A stretch of 35,501 nucleotides of DNA from Candidatus Margulisiibacteriota bacterium. Lineage in GTDB: Bacteria > Margulisbacteria > Riflemargulisbacteria > GWF2-35-9. A program made the translations under genes and the position numbers. Below the pieces are notes generated by a model, which was not told the origin of the DNA, did not search any database, and worked only from the letters and a program-made list of their open reading frames with translations. Location of the stretch: the NCBI GenBank assembly GCA_028715625.1, contig JAQURL010000026.1:1-35501 (forward strand). Direction: 5' to 3'. Shown here piece after piece: positions 15,314-22,697 of the stretch (position 1 is its first letter; each line of letters opens with the position of its first letter).

Positions 15314-16110
15314 ATCAAATTCAAAAGGACCTTAATCGTTTCATCTTTCGTACCGCAATAATAATCAGGTGCTGAATATTTCACTCTATGTTTCAGTATC
15401 TTCAGATTGTTAACAGAATAAGCCTTGTAAAGAAGAATGCTTTTTACAGGGAGTTTTTCTTTGGAGTTTTGCGCAAGCTGTACATCGCTGATGTTGTCTC
15501 CGATATAATAAATATGTTTGTAATCCCTAATATTTTTTAATTTGTAGAATAAAACAGGATTACTTTTGTCTTGACCGAATTTCCTCAACTCAGGATATTT
15601 CACAAAATCAAAATTTTTTGTATTTTCCACTGAAATTACTTCACTGAAAAACCTGTCAATCTTGAAGCGCCGCAAAACATATTGCGCTTCATCGTCTGTC
15701 CGGCCGGTAATAATGGAAAGTAGCCCGAACTTATCAGTCAGTTTCTTCAGGTCGGATACTGAAAAAATTAAAGCTTCCTTTTCTTTCAACCCATCTTTTT
15801 TATCTGCTCCAAGATATAATTCCTGAAAAACTTCTTTTATTTGTTCATAACTTATTTTCTCATTACCGGTTGTGATATCTTTATATTTATCAGTGCCTAA
15901 CCCCAGCAATATACTGTTAGTCAAGATATATCCCGCGTACCAGTCATTATTGAAGCCCTCAAGCATTTTGATTCGGTCAACATCTTTAATGCTGATTGGT
16001 TTATTTAAAAAATATTCCGCAGTTTTTTTTATGGCCCAACGATAAGACCTGGTTGTATCAATCAGCACTCCGTCTATATCAAATACCAGTTTAGTCCCTG
16101 ATAATTTCAT
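15310..16110 (-). CDS. HAD-superfamily phosphatase
   Basis: This 266-residue protein has the HAD motifs: FDIDGV (Asp11, Asp13), IITGRTD with the motif II Thr, a Lys in the FGQDKSNP region and YIGDNISDVQLA with the metal Asp pair. A helical cap inserts after motif I (SYRWAIKKTAEYFL). The DGVLIDTTRSYRWAI opening resembles a subfamily IA group known from archaea and cyanobacteria whose substrate is undetermined. It is the last gene of the hisIE operon and starts within the LpxB-like gene (20-base overlap) behind an AGGGAAAA ribosome site. A role as a sugar or histidinol phosphatase is possible by context only. Confidence 0.8.
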   Translation of the reverse strand: MKLSGTKLVFDIDGVLIDTTRSYRWAIKKTAEYFLNKPISIKDVDRIKMLEGFNNDWYAGYILTNSILLGLGTDKYKDITTGNEKISYEQIKEVFQELYLGADKKDGLKEKEALIFSVSDLKKLTDKFGLLSIITGRTDDEAQYVLRRFKIDRFFSEVISVENTKNFDFVKYPELRKFGQDKSNPVLFYKLKNIRDYKHIYYIGDNISDVQLAQNSKEKLPVKSILLYKAYSVNNLKILKHRVKYSAPDYYCGTKDETIKVLLNLI

Positions 16111-17164
16111 TAATTTTCCCTATTATTTTATCCAGCGCGCCGGACTTTTTATTCAAACTTTTCAATTTCTTCACTGACGAATTAATAAAATCATGATCTG
16201 CAGCGAGCCTGTTTATTTCTCCGGCGATCTTTTGTTCATCAAGTTCACCCCTGAATTCCGGGAACAAAAGTTGATTTTCTTTGGTATTCAAAAGCGAAGT
16301 ATATTTTACTTTTTTATCCAGTGATTTCAAAAGCCACTTTTTTCCGTAAGTTCTAAACAAAGGCAAATTCAATATTGCGCCCATTAAACCCTTGAAATTT
16401 ACCACCTCCGGATAATTAAATGGAAAAACAATTAAGGTTGGCACATTCAGATAAGCAAGCTGTATATTGTTTGTGCCGGGAATAGACACCGCCATATAAG
16501 CAGCCAGCATCAGTTCAAATGTTTTATCTTTATAATAAATAATAGATTTATCAAGCCTGTACTTTTGCAGCATTTGCTCAGGTATAAAAGATGATATATT
16601 AAAAATACATTTCAATTCAGGTTTTATATATTGCACAGCTTTCTGCATAAGGGGAAACAGATGTTTGAACTGTTCTGGCCTGCTGCCTGGGAAAAAAACA
16701 ATATTTTTTGTTTTTTTAAGCTCTTTTAGAAATTTTTCATCCGCTGCAGTGTGTTCGAAATAAGAAAACATCAAATCCCCGTCCTTATCGCGTGTAAAAA
16801 AAGCATCATAAAACATCCTGAAATTTTGGGCTCCTTCAGTATAGGCAATTGCCTTATAACCATAACGCCATTTTAATAACAGTGCCCACAAAAGGTCCCC
16901 TCCTAAGAACAATACAACTCCTTTTTTAGTCGGCTTAAAAGACAATCTTCTAAGATTTTTCCAAAATTCTTCGGGCCGAAAAACCTGATCTATTTCTTTA
17001 ATGCCGGTTGCGGTCTCCATTTCTGTGCCTGTAGAAAACCTGCATGGTAATAAAAACAAGGTTATACGAATATCCTTACGTTGTTTTTTCAGCTCCTTAA
17101 CAACCGGTGTTACCCACGTAGCGATTTCCCCGGGGCCATTTGTTGTTATAAAAACGTCATACAT
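16091..17164 (-). CDS. LpxB-like glycosyltransferase
   Basis: This 357-residue protein resembles lipid-A-disaccharide synthase (GT19, GT-B fold). It has an N-terminal NGPGEIATWVTPVVKEL segment, a mid-protein FFPGSRPEQF loop as in the LLPGSR motif of LpxB, and a SIPGTNNIQLAYLNVPTLIV block where LpxB has its SGTATLE donor-binding loop. The Ser-Gly-Thr is altered to Ser-Ile-Pro-Gly-Thr. It lacks a signal peptide and should work at the inner face of the membrane with a UDP-sugar. True LpxB activity is uncertain; no lpxA or lpxC is nearby. It overlaps both neighbours by a few bases, so it is translated as part of the operon. Confidence 0.7.
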   Translation of the reverse strand: MYDVFITTNGPGEIATWVTPVVKELKKQRKDIRITLFLLPCRFSTGTEMETATGIKEIDQVFRPEEFWKNLRRLSFKPTKKGVVLFLGGDLLWALLLKWRYGYKAIAYTEGAQNFRMFYDAFFTRDKDGDLMFSYFEHTAADEKFLKELKKTKNIVFFPGSRPEQFKHLFPLMQKAVQYIKPELKCIFNISSFIPEQMLQKYRLDKSIIYYKDKTFELMLAAYMAVSIPGTNNIQLAYLNVPTLIVFPFNYPEVVNFKGLMGAILNLPLFRTYGKKWLLKSLDKKVKYTSLLNTKENQLLFPEFRGELDEQKIAGEINRLAADHDFINSSVKKLKSLNKKSGALDKIIGKINEIIRD

Positions 17165-17876
17165 TTTTGAAATATTTTTTAAATCTTTCCATGGAACTGT
17201 TTATTATCAGTTTTTCGGGATATCCTGTCTCATTGATTAATTTTATAGCGAGTTCAAAATTCCCAACAGCTTCATGATAATGTGTATCGGTATTAACAAT
17301 AATGTCGTTACCGATCTTTTTGGCAAGTTTAAGCATTTCCAACCCAACTTTATAGGAGCCGGGACGAATAAACATATATGACGAATTATTTATTTCTATC
17401 AGTGTTCGTGTTTCTTTTGCCGCTTGCAGTACTGCTTTCATATCAACAGGTATCTTGGGGTTATCAATATGGCCTAATATTTTTACCGCTTTCCCGTAGT
17501 TCTTTTCCATTAGCTTCAGATAGCCTGAGGTTAACTGCTCGCTTGTGTAATAATGAGGAATAACACCGCTATGATAACTGGCGATAAAAAAATCCAGTTC
17601 TTTAATAACATGGCTCTTCAGATCAAGTTTTCCATCATCATCGATAATATTAAGTTCAGCACCCCTCAACACTCTTGTCCCACTTATCTTTTCCGGTAAT
17701 ATTTTCAGGTTTTGAAAGTAATATTCTTTAGGGCCGTCCGTCATAGCCGGACCATGGTCAGCGATGCCTATAACAGGTAGACTAATTTTTTTTGCGTAAC
17801 TAGCGTATTCTGTGATAGTGGAATAGGCATGTTCGCTGGCAATCGTATGTATGTGTAAATCTGCAATCAGTTTCAT
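17157..17876 (-). CDS. PHP-domain phosphatase, YcdX-like
   Basis: This 239-residue metal-dependent phosphoesterase has the full set of PHP ligands: DLHIHT (residues 6-11), IADHGP, GAELN, ASYHSG, LGHIDNP, EINNSS and NTDTH. The HTIASEHAYSTITEY opening is that of the YcdX group, trinuclear-metal phosphatases. Because it directly follows hisIE (two-base gap), it is a candidate histidinol-phosphate phosphatase, but YcdX proteins have other activities too. The gene overlaps the LpxB-like gene by eight bases. Confidence 0.88.
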   Translation of the reverse strand: MKLIADLHIHTIASEHAYSTITEYASYAKKISLPVIGIADHGPAMTDGPKEYYFQNLKILPEKISGTRVLRGAELNIIDDDGKLDLKSHVIKELDFFIASYHSGVIPHYYTSEQLTSGYLKLMEKNYGKAVKILGHIDNPKIPVDMKAVLQAAKETRTLIEINNSSYMFIRPGSYKVGLEMLKLAKKIGNDIIVNTDTHYHEAVGNFELAIKLINETGYPEKLIINSSMERFKKYFKNV

Positions 17877-17878
17877 GA

Positions 17879-18502
17879 TTATTTGTATCGCTTTAAAAGT
17901 TCTCTGAAAATTTCTTCCAGACTAACTTTTTTGTCTACAAGCGCCATAAGCAAATGGAAAAACAAATCTGCCGACTCATAAATGATTTCTTCTTTTTTAC
18001 CGTTTTTCAGAGCAATTACGATTTCAGTGGCTTCCTCACCTACTTTCTGTATTACTTTGTCACTACCTTTATCGAATAATTTAACTACATAAGAACCTTC
18101 AGGTCGATTTTGCAATCGCTCCTGTACTTTCCTGTAAAGCTCATTTAAAACTTCAAAGGAATCAGGTTTAATCTTTTCTTTATTTAACAGACTTCTGTAA
18201 AAACAACTCTCATTCCCCGTATGACAGGCAGGGCCCTGTTCAATTACCGAATAAAGAAGACAATCTTCATCACAATCAACACGAATATCGACAATTCTCT
18301 GCACATTGCCCGAAGATTCACCTTTTTGCCATAAACTTTTTCTGCTGCGTGAATAATAGGTGGCAAAACCGGTCGAGATAGAAGATTTCAGAGCTTCCAT
18401 ATTGGCATACGCCTGCATCAGTACTTTGCCGGAAAGATAACTCTGGCACACAACCGGAATTAAACCGTTTTTATCAAACTTCAAATCATCAATCTTAAAC
18501 AT
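17879..18502 (-). CDS. hisIE: Bifunctional phosphoribosyl-AMP cyclohydrolase / phosphoribosyl-ATP pyrophosphatase
   Basis: HisIE performs steps 2 and 3 of histidine synthesis. The N-terminal HisI domain (about 1-105) carries the metal site DCDEDC (76-81), the zinc cysteines at 93 and 100 and the QGPACHTG motif. The C-terminal HisE domain (about 112-207) has the pyrophosphatase helices with [12 protein letters not shown] and [11 protein letters not shown]. At 207 residues it matches the fused form of many bacteria. It is first in a four-gene operon with a PHP phosphatase, an LpxB-like transferase and a HAD phosphatase; no other his genes are near. The promoter puts the transcript start within a few bases of the ATG, and there is no ribosome site. 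Confidence 0.96.
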   Translation of the reverse strand: MFKIDDLKFDKNGLIPVVCQSYLSGKVLMQAYANMEALKSSISTGFATYYSRSRKSLWQKGESSGNVQRIVDIRVDCDEDCLLYSVIEQGPACHTGNESCFYRSLLNKEKIKPDSFEVLNELYRKVQERLQNRPEGSYVVKLFDKGSDKVIQKVGEEATEIVIALKNGKKEEIIYESADLFFHLLMALVDKKVSLEEIFRELLKRYK

Positions 18503-18511
18503 AATGTAGAC

Positions 18512-18540
18512 AGTTTAACAACTTTTCAGAATTTATTCAA
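18512..18540 (-). promoter_or_regulatory. Promoter of the hisIE operon, near-leaderless
   Basis: TTGAAT (18535-18540) and TAAACT (18512-18517) are 17 bases apart. The hisIE start codon lies nine bases after the -10 box, so the transcript would carry only about 2-3 leader bases. No Shine-Dalgarno sequence is seen. Confidence 0.5.
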
Positions 18541-18596
18541 TTTATTGGTTTTTAATTAACGGCAGGTACTAAATATGAACCGGACTTTTTTTCAAA

Positions 18597-19241
18597 TTAT
18601 TTAAAATAGCGTGCTTCTATTATTCCGGCCAGAATTGCTGATATTGTAGTCAGGTATTGTTGTATGTCATCTGAGCTTTGATGGGTTTGTTTGGTAAATA
18701 AACTGATAAGTCCTATTACAGAACGATTCTGGTTGGCGATAGGCACACTGTAATGCCCCATTCCGGGATATTTACCTTTGCATTGATATTGCTGATTTAT
18801 TTCCAGCTCTTTTGCGTAAATTAATTTGCCGTTAACTGCCGCCCTTCCGCATACTCCTTGGCCAAAAAGAATTTTAGGACAGGTTTTTTTTATTTCTTCA
18901 GGCAGATTAGTTTGTGCCTTGAGAATTAACTCCCCGGGATTTTTGTCCAATACATATATACCACCGCGCATCAACAAGTCCAAAAGAGGTATGGAAATTA
19001 TAATATCCAGTGCCTGTTGTAATTTGGCTTCCATGGACATTCTGATAATAGCGAGTTGATAAATGGAAATAAGAGCGCTTTGCAGCATATTGGTTTTTTC
19101 AAGATTCTCAATATTGTTATTCTGTTCCAAAATTTTTTCCAGCATTTTTTCATCAATCTTGTCCTGCAATTCAGTTTGTGATTGCTGGTTTGTGTCGGAA
19201 AATATATTTTTAAGCATGCCTTTTAGATCGAAATCCCTCAT
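18597..19241 (-). CDS. GAF-domain protein
   Basis: This 214-residue cytoplasmic protein has a helical, coiled-coil-like N-terminus (about 20-60, rich in Gln, Glu, Asn) and a GAF domain (about 60-212). The domain has the characteristic FGQGVCGRAAVNGKL and GHYSVPIANQNRSVIGLISLF segments. Several cysteines occur (KTCP, GVCG, YQCKGK), which might sense redox or a ligand, but this is inference. No output domain is attached, so it probably signals through a partner. The HDOD gene upstream, 68 bases away and in the same direction, is a natural partner. A clear ribosome site (AAAGGA) precedes the ATG. Confidence 0.85.
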   Translation of the reverse strand: MRDFDLKGMLKNIFSDTNQQSQTELQDKIDEKMLEKILEQNNNIENLEKTNMLQSALISIYQLAIIRMSMEAKLQQALDIIISIPLLDLLMRGGIYVLDKNPGELILKAQTNLPEEIKKTCPKILFGQGVCGRAAVNGKLIYAKELEINQQYQCKGKYPGMGHYSVPIANQNRSVIGLISLFTKQTHQSSDDIQQYLTTISAILAGIIEARYFK

Positions 19242-19309
19242 CTATCTAATCCTTTATGTGTTAATTTATTAGTATTAAGCCCAAATAAAATGAAGTTTAA
19301 ACGTTAAAA

Positions 19310-20194
19310 TTATTCTTTCAATTCATTCAATACTGTCTTCAGACGATCCAGTAAATTGCTTCTTATATCCAGTATAGCGTCTTTAGTCAAATTTAATTCT
19401 TTTAAATTTCGTTCTTTAAAGATTCCCTCCATTTCCAGTTTGGAATCCTGCTGTGTGACAATGCCAGACCCTACTTCCAAGGTTTTGGCAATACCATCGG
19501 CAATATGGACTATAAATGCTCCTATATTTTTACCCTGAACCTTTTCCGGATTATGATGATTTTCAATAACCTGACAAAGTTCTTCGGGAAAATTCCATTT
19601 TCTGGAGACCTCAGCGCCAACATCACCATGATTAAAGCCCATTATCTGTTCTTCTGCCTGAAAAAATTTCATACCGCCTGTTTTATAAAGGTTCCAGACT
19701 TCAGTCATTTCATTGCCTTCATGCATATTTATAATAAGCTTGCCCACATCATGCAGAAGGCCCATAATATAAGCTTCTTCCGGTCTGCCCAGACCTGTTT
19801 TCTCAGATAACATCCTGGATCCTATTGCGACTGCCAAACTGTGTTCAAAAAGAGCATTCTGTTCCATTCCGTATTTTTCCAGTTTTGTTTTTAAAAACTT
19901 CTGAGAGGTGGCAGTTAGCGCCAGACTTTTAACTTTATTAAATCCCAAACAGACAATGGCATAGGAAATAGTGCTAATACGTTGGGCCGCACCGTAATAA
20001 GCGGAATTGGCCAGACGCAATACTCTGGAGACCAGAGCCTGGTCCATTTCAATAATTTTGCCTATTTCAGCTGCGGTTACTGTATTTATGTCCATCTTGT
20101 TCAACTGAATAATTGTAGTTGGTAACGGGACTAAATCACCCCTGATTTTATAGACGATACTCGCAAACAGTTTATTGTTCAGCATATTTATCAT
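19310..20194 (-). CDS. HDOD-domain signalling protein
   Basis: This 294-residue protein has an HDOD domain (about 15-215), a relative of the HD phosphohydrolases found in bacterial signalling proteins. The RVLRLANSAYYG motif (58-68), SYAIVCLGFNKVKSLAL, His118, the GLLHDVGKL block (His148, Asp149) and NHHNPEK are all visible. Unlike many HDOD proteins it keeps an HD pair, so hydrolase activity cannot be ruled out. The C-terminal 80 residues are charged and helical. The ATG at 20194 has AGGGAAG about ten bases upstream and a good promoter; Met4 has no ribosome site. It lies just upstream of the GAF gene. Confidence 0.88.
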   Translation of the reverse strand: MINMLNNKLFASIVYKIRGDLVPLPTTIIQLNKMDINTVTAAEIGKIIEMDQALVSRVLRLANSAYYGAAQRISTISYAIVCLGFNKVKSLALTATSQKFLKTKLEKYGMEQNALFEHSLAVAIGSRMLSEKTGLGRPEEAYIMGLLHDVGKLIINMHEGNEMTEVWNLYKTGGMKFFQAEEQIMGFNHGDVGAEVSRKWNFPEELCQVIENHHNPEKVQGKNIGAFIVHIADGIAKTLEVGSGIVTQQDSKLEMEGIFKERNLKELNLTKDAILDIRSNLLDRLKTVLNELKE

Positions 20195-20218
20195 TGAAAT
20201 TTATCTTCCCTAGCCTTT

Positions 20219-20247
20219 ATCTTAACGAAAATATAATTTTAGTTCAA
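20219..20247 (-). promoter_or_regulatory. Promoter of the HDOD gene
   Basis: TTGAAC (20242-20247) and TAAGAT (20219-20224) are 17 bases apart, overlapping the last codon of tilS. The ATG follows 24 bases downstream of the -10 box, with a ribosome site in between. Confidence 0.55.
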
Positions 20248-21599
20248 CGGTTTACAGTAATCTTTAAAAAACTTTTACTCTTTTCTGTAATCTTTACTCT
20301 ATCATCAATTTCCTGGTTTACAATCCAGATAATTTGTTTGCTGTCGCAAATTATAGGGATATTCTCTCTCTGTCGTAAAGGAACTTTTCTATCAATAAAA
20401 AAATCCTTAACTTTCTTACTTTTTTTCATTCCTAACGGTATAAAAATATCACCGGGCATCCTGTAACGACAGTATAAGGAACTAATATTAACTTTCTCTA
20501 TATCCATATACACAGTTGCTTTGTTGTTTTTATCAATAACCGGTTCAGTTGCTTTTGCAATTGTTATGCAAAAATCACCGCAAAAATTTTGCCCATACTT
20601 TAAGGGATATTTATGTTGTTTCTTGCGCTGTTCTTTTGTCGTTAATAAGAAATGTTTATAGGATTTGCTTAAAATCATATTATTAATTAAGGAATATTCC
20701 CTGTTAGGAGTTGGGGACAGCAGAAATGCCGAAATATCTTCGAGTAAATTAGAATTTATTCGTCCATTATATTGAGGATGCTTTAATAATATTTTTTTTA
20801 TAATTTCCTTCCGAATATAAGGATGAATTTTCCTGAATTTCAATAAATCAAAGCCTTCACTCTCAACTATGATGTTTTTAAGAGCCTGTTCTGCGCTGGT
20901 ATCTACGAAATCGGATATTTCATCGGATATTTCCTTATTTGTTATTAGCACTTTTTCCAAGGCAGGACTGAAGTTGTTTTTTATCATCGGTATAATTATA
21001 TTGCGGAGCTTGTTCCGTTTAAAGTCGGTTTCATAATTGGTTTTATCAACTACATAAGAAATTTTATGGCTTTCCAGATAATCATAAATATCTTGTTTAA
21101 AAGCTTTTAATAATGGTCTTACAACCCTAACTGGTCCTTCACTGTCCTCAATGAACATTGTTTCCAAAATTCCCAGTTTCAGGCCGGTTGTTCCTGTAAG
21201 GTATTGAAACAATATCGATTCGGCCTGATCATCAGCGTGATGAGCAGTCACAATTATATTTGCTTTTAATTTTCTGGCTGTTCTTAATAGCTCCTTGTAC
21301 CGCAGTATTCGCCCTGTTTCTTCCAAACTTTTCTTTATTTTTTTTGCCGTCAAACGTACTTCAATTTTTTTTGAAAAAAAATTCACTTTCAAATTTTTGC
21401 ATATTTTTCTGCAGAATATTACTTCTTTATCAGCTTCCCGGCGCAGACCGTGATTTAAGTATAAAGCCGAAATACTGGCCTGAGGAAAAAGCTGTTTTAG
21501 AAGATATAAACAGGCAGTAGAATCGGCTCCTCCTGAAAAAGCTAAAAGAATACGATCATTATCATCAAAAAGTGATCTATTAAAAAATTTTTCCAGCAT
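20244..21599 (-). CDS. tilS: tRNA(Ile)-lysidine synthase
   Basis: TilS converts C34 of the CAU-anticodon tRNA(Ile) to lysidine, using ATP and lysine. The 451-residue protein has the N-terminal P-loop SGGADS (22-27), the LNHGLRREAD segment and TAHHADDQAE in the catalytic domain. The C-terminal TilS domain (about 370-445) includes RYRMPGDIFIPLG and VKDFFIDRKVPLRQR. Length and domain order match full-length enzymes. The ATG at 21599 lies nine bases after an extended -10 promoter, with no ribosome site. It is divergent from pheS. Confidence 0.95.
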   Translation of the reverse strand: MLEKFFNRSLFDDNDRILLAFSGGADSTACLYLLKQLFPQASISALYLNHGLRREADKEVIFCRKICKNLKVNFFSKKIEVRLTAKKIKKSLEETGRILRYKELLRTARKLKANIIVTAHHADDQAESILFQYLTGTTGLKLGILETMFIEDSEGPVRVVRPLLKAFKQDIYDYLESHKISYVVDKTNYETDFKRNKLRNIIIPMIKNNFSPALEKVLITNKEISDEISDFVDTSAEQALKNIIVESEGFDLLKFRKIHPYIRKEIIKKILLKHPQYNGRINSNLLEDISAFLLSPTPNREYSLINNMILSKSYKHFLLTTKEQRKKQHKYPLKYGQNFCGDFCITIAKATEPVIDKNNKATVYMDIEKVNISSLYCRYRMPGDIFIPLGMKKSKKVKDFFIDRKVPLRQRENIPIICDSKQIIWIVNQEIDDRVKITEKSKSFLKITVNR

Positions 21600-21608
21600 T
21601 GCAGAATA

Positions 21609-21617
21609 ATTATATCA
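21609..21617 (-). promoter_or_regulatory. Extended -10 promoter of tilS, near-leaderless
   Basis: The minus strand reads TGATATAAT, a perfect extended -10 element. A -35 box is not evident, as expected for this class. The -10 box ends nine bases before the tilS ATG, so the leader would be two or three bases. Confidence 0.6.
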
Positions 21618-21635
21618 TAATGCTTTGATCCCATG

Positions 21636-21664
21636 TTTACTAATATATTTCTATACCTTATAAT
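21636..21664 (+). promoter_or_regulatory. Promoter of pheS-pheT-mutS, near-leaderless
   Basis: TTTACT (21636-21641) and a perfect TATAAT (21659-21664) are 17 bases apart. The preferred pheS ATG at 21675 lies ten bases after the -10 box, giving a leader of about 3-4 bases with no ribosome site. The promoter would make the in-frame ATG at 21633 untranscribed. Confidence 0.65.
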
Positions 21665-21674
21665 AATTTCAACC

Positions 21675-22697
21675 ATGAAACAGAAGATAACAGAGATAAA
21701 ACAGACTTTCTCCTCTGATTTGAAAATTTGTGAGACAATTGAAGATATCGAACCTGTTCGTATCAAATATTTAGGGAAAAAAGGTGCAGTTACCGAACAA
21801 CTCAAACAGCTTTCTTCACTTTCTATAGACGAAAAAAAACTTTTCGGCCCCCAGCTTCATGAACTGAAAGAATATATAAGTAACGAAATAGACAAAAAAA
21901 TCAATTTTTTTGAGGAAAAACTCCTGCTTCAACAACTCGCATCTGAAAAAATTGATTTTACACTTCCCGGTAACAGCGTAACTAAGGGAAAAACACATAT
22001 CCTCTCCCAGGTAACCGACGAAATTAACAAAATATTTAACGATCTGGGGTTTGTTGTGGCGGAAGGACCGGAAATTGAAACCGACTATTACAACTTCAGC
22101 GCTCTGAACTTTCCGGCTGATCATCCTTCGCGTGACATGCATGATACTTTTTATGTTGATCATCCCGAGAATCTGCTTTTGCGTACACACACCTCCGGCG
22201 TACAAATACATGTCATGGAAAATTTCAAGCCTCCGGTGCGGGTTATCATGCCTGGGAAAGTATTCCGCAGCGACGCGGATATGTCGCACTCCCCGGTTTT
22301 TCATCAGGTTGAAGGCTTATATGTAGATAAAAATGTATCCTTTTCCCATCTCAAGGGAACTTTGCAATATTTTATGGATCGATTTTTTAAAGGTAGTAAA
22401 AATATAAGGTTACGCCCCAGTTTTTTCCCTTTTACTGAACCCAGTGTGGAAATGGATGTGCAATGCGTTTTCTGTGGCGGCAAAGGCTGCGGTATGTGCA
22501 AACAAACAGGCTGGATAGAAATCCTGGGAGCTGGAATGGTGGACCCCAACGTTTTGAAGAATGTAAAAGTTAATGCTGATGAATATAGCGGATTTGCTTT
22601 TGGTGTAGGCGTAGAACGCCTGGCTATTCTTAAATACGGTATTACTAATATAAAACTTTTTTATGAGAATCATTATTATTTTCTGGAGCAATTCTGA
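21675..22697 (+). CDS. pheS: Phenylalanine-tRNA ligase, alpha subunit
   Basis: PheS is the catalytic half of the tetrameric class II enzyme that charges tRNA(Phe). It has an N-terminal coiled-coil (about 1-90), then class II motif 1 region HPSRDMHDTFY, motif 2 (RVIMPGKVFRSDADMSHSP) and motif 3 near the C-terminus (GFAFGVGVERLAILKYGI). The four-cysteine CVFCGGKGCGMC segment is also seen in relatives. I start it at 21675 (340 residues), not at the in-frame ATG at 21633. The longer start adds 14 hydrophobic residues and lies upstream of the promoter. The TGA overlaps the pheT ATG by one base. Confidence 0.96.
   Translation: MKQKITEIKQTFSSDLKICETIEDIEPVRIKYLGKKGAVTEQLKQLSSLSIDEKKLFGPQLHELKEYISNEIDKKINFFEEKLLLQQLASEKIDFTLPGNSVTKGKTHILSQVTDEINKIFNDLGFVVAEGPEIETDYYNFSALNFPADHPSRDMHDTFYVDHPENLLLRTHTSGVQIHVMENFKPPVRVIMPGKVFRSDADMSHSPVFHQVEGLYVDKNVSFSHLKGTLQYFMDRFFKGSKNIRLRPSFFPFTEPSVEMDVQCVFCGGKGCGMCKQTGWIEILGAGMVDPNVLKNVKVNADEYSGFAFGVGVERLAILKYGITNIKLFYENHYYFLEQF

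Noticed and set aside
21633-21674. Longer pheS start adding 14 hydrophobic residues
   Set aside because: The -35 and -10 boxes at 21636-21664 would lie inside this extension, and the family N-terminus fits the ATG at 21675.
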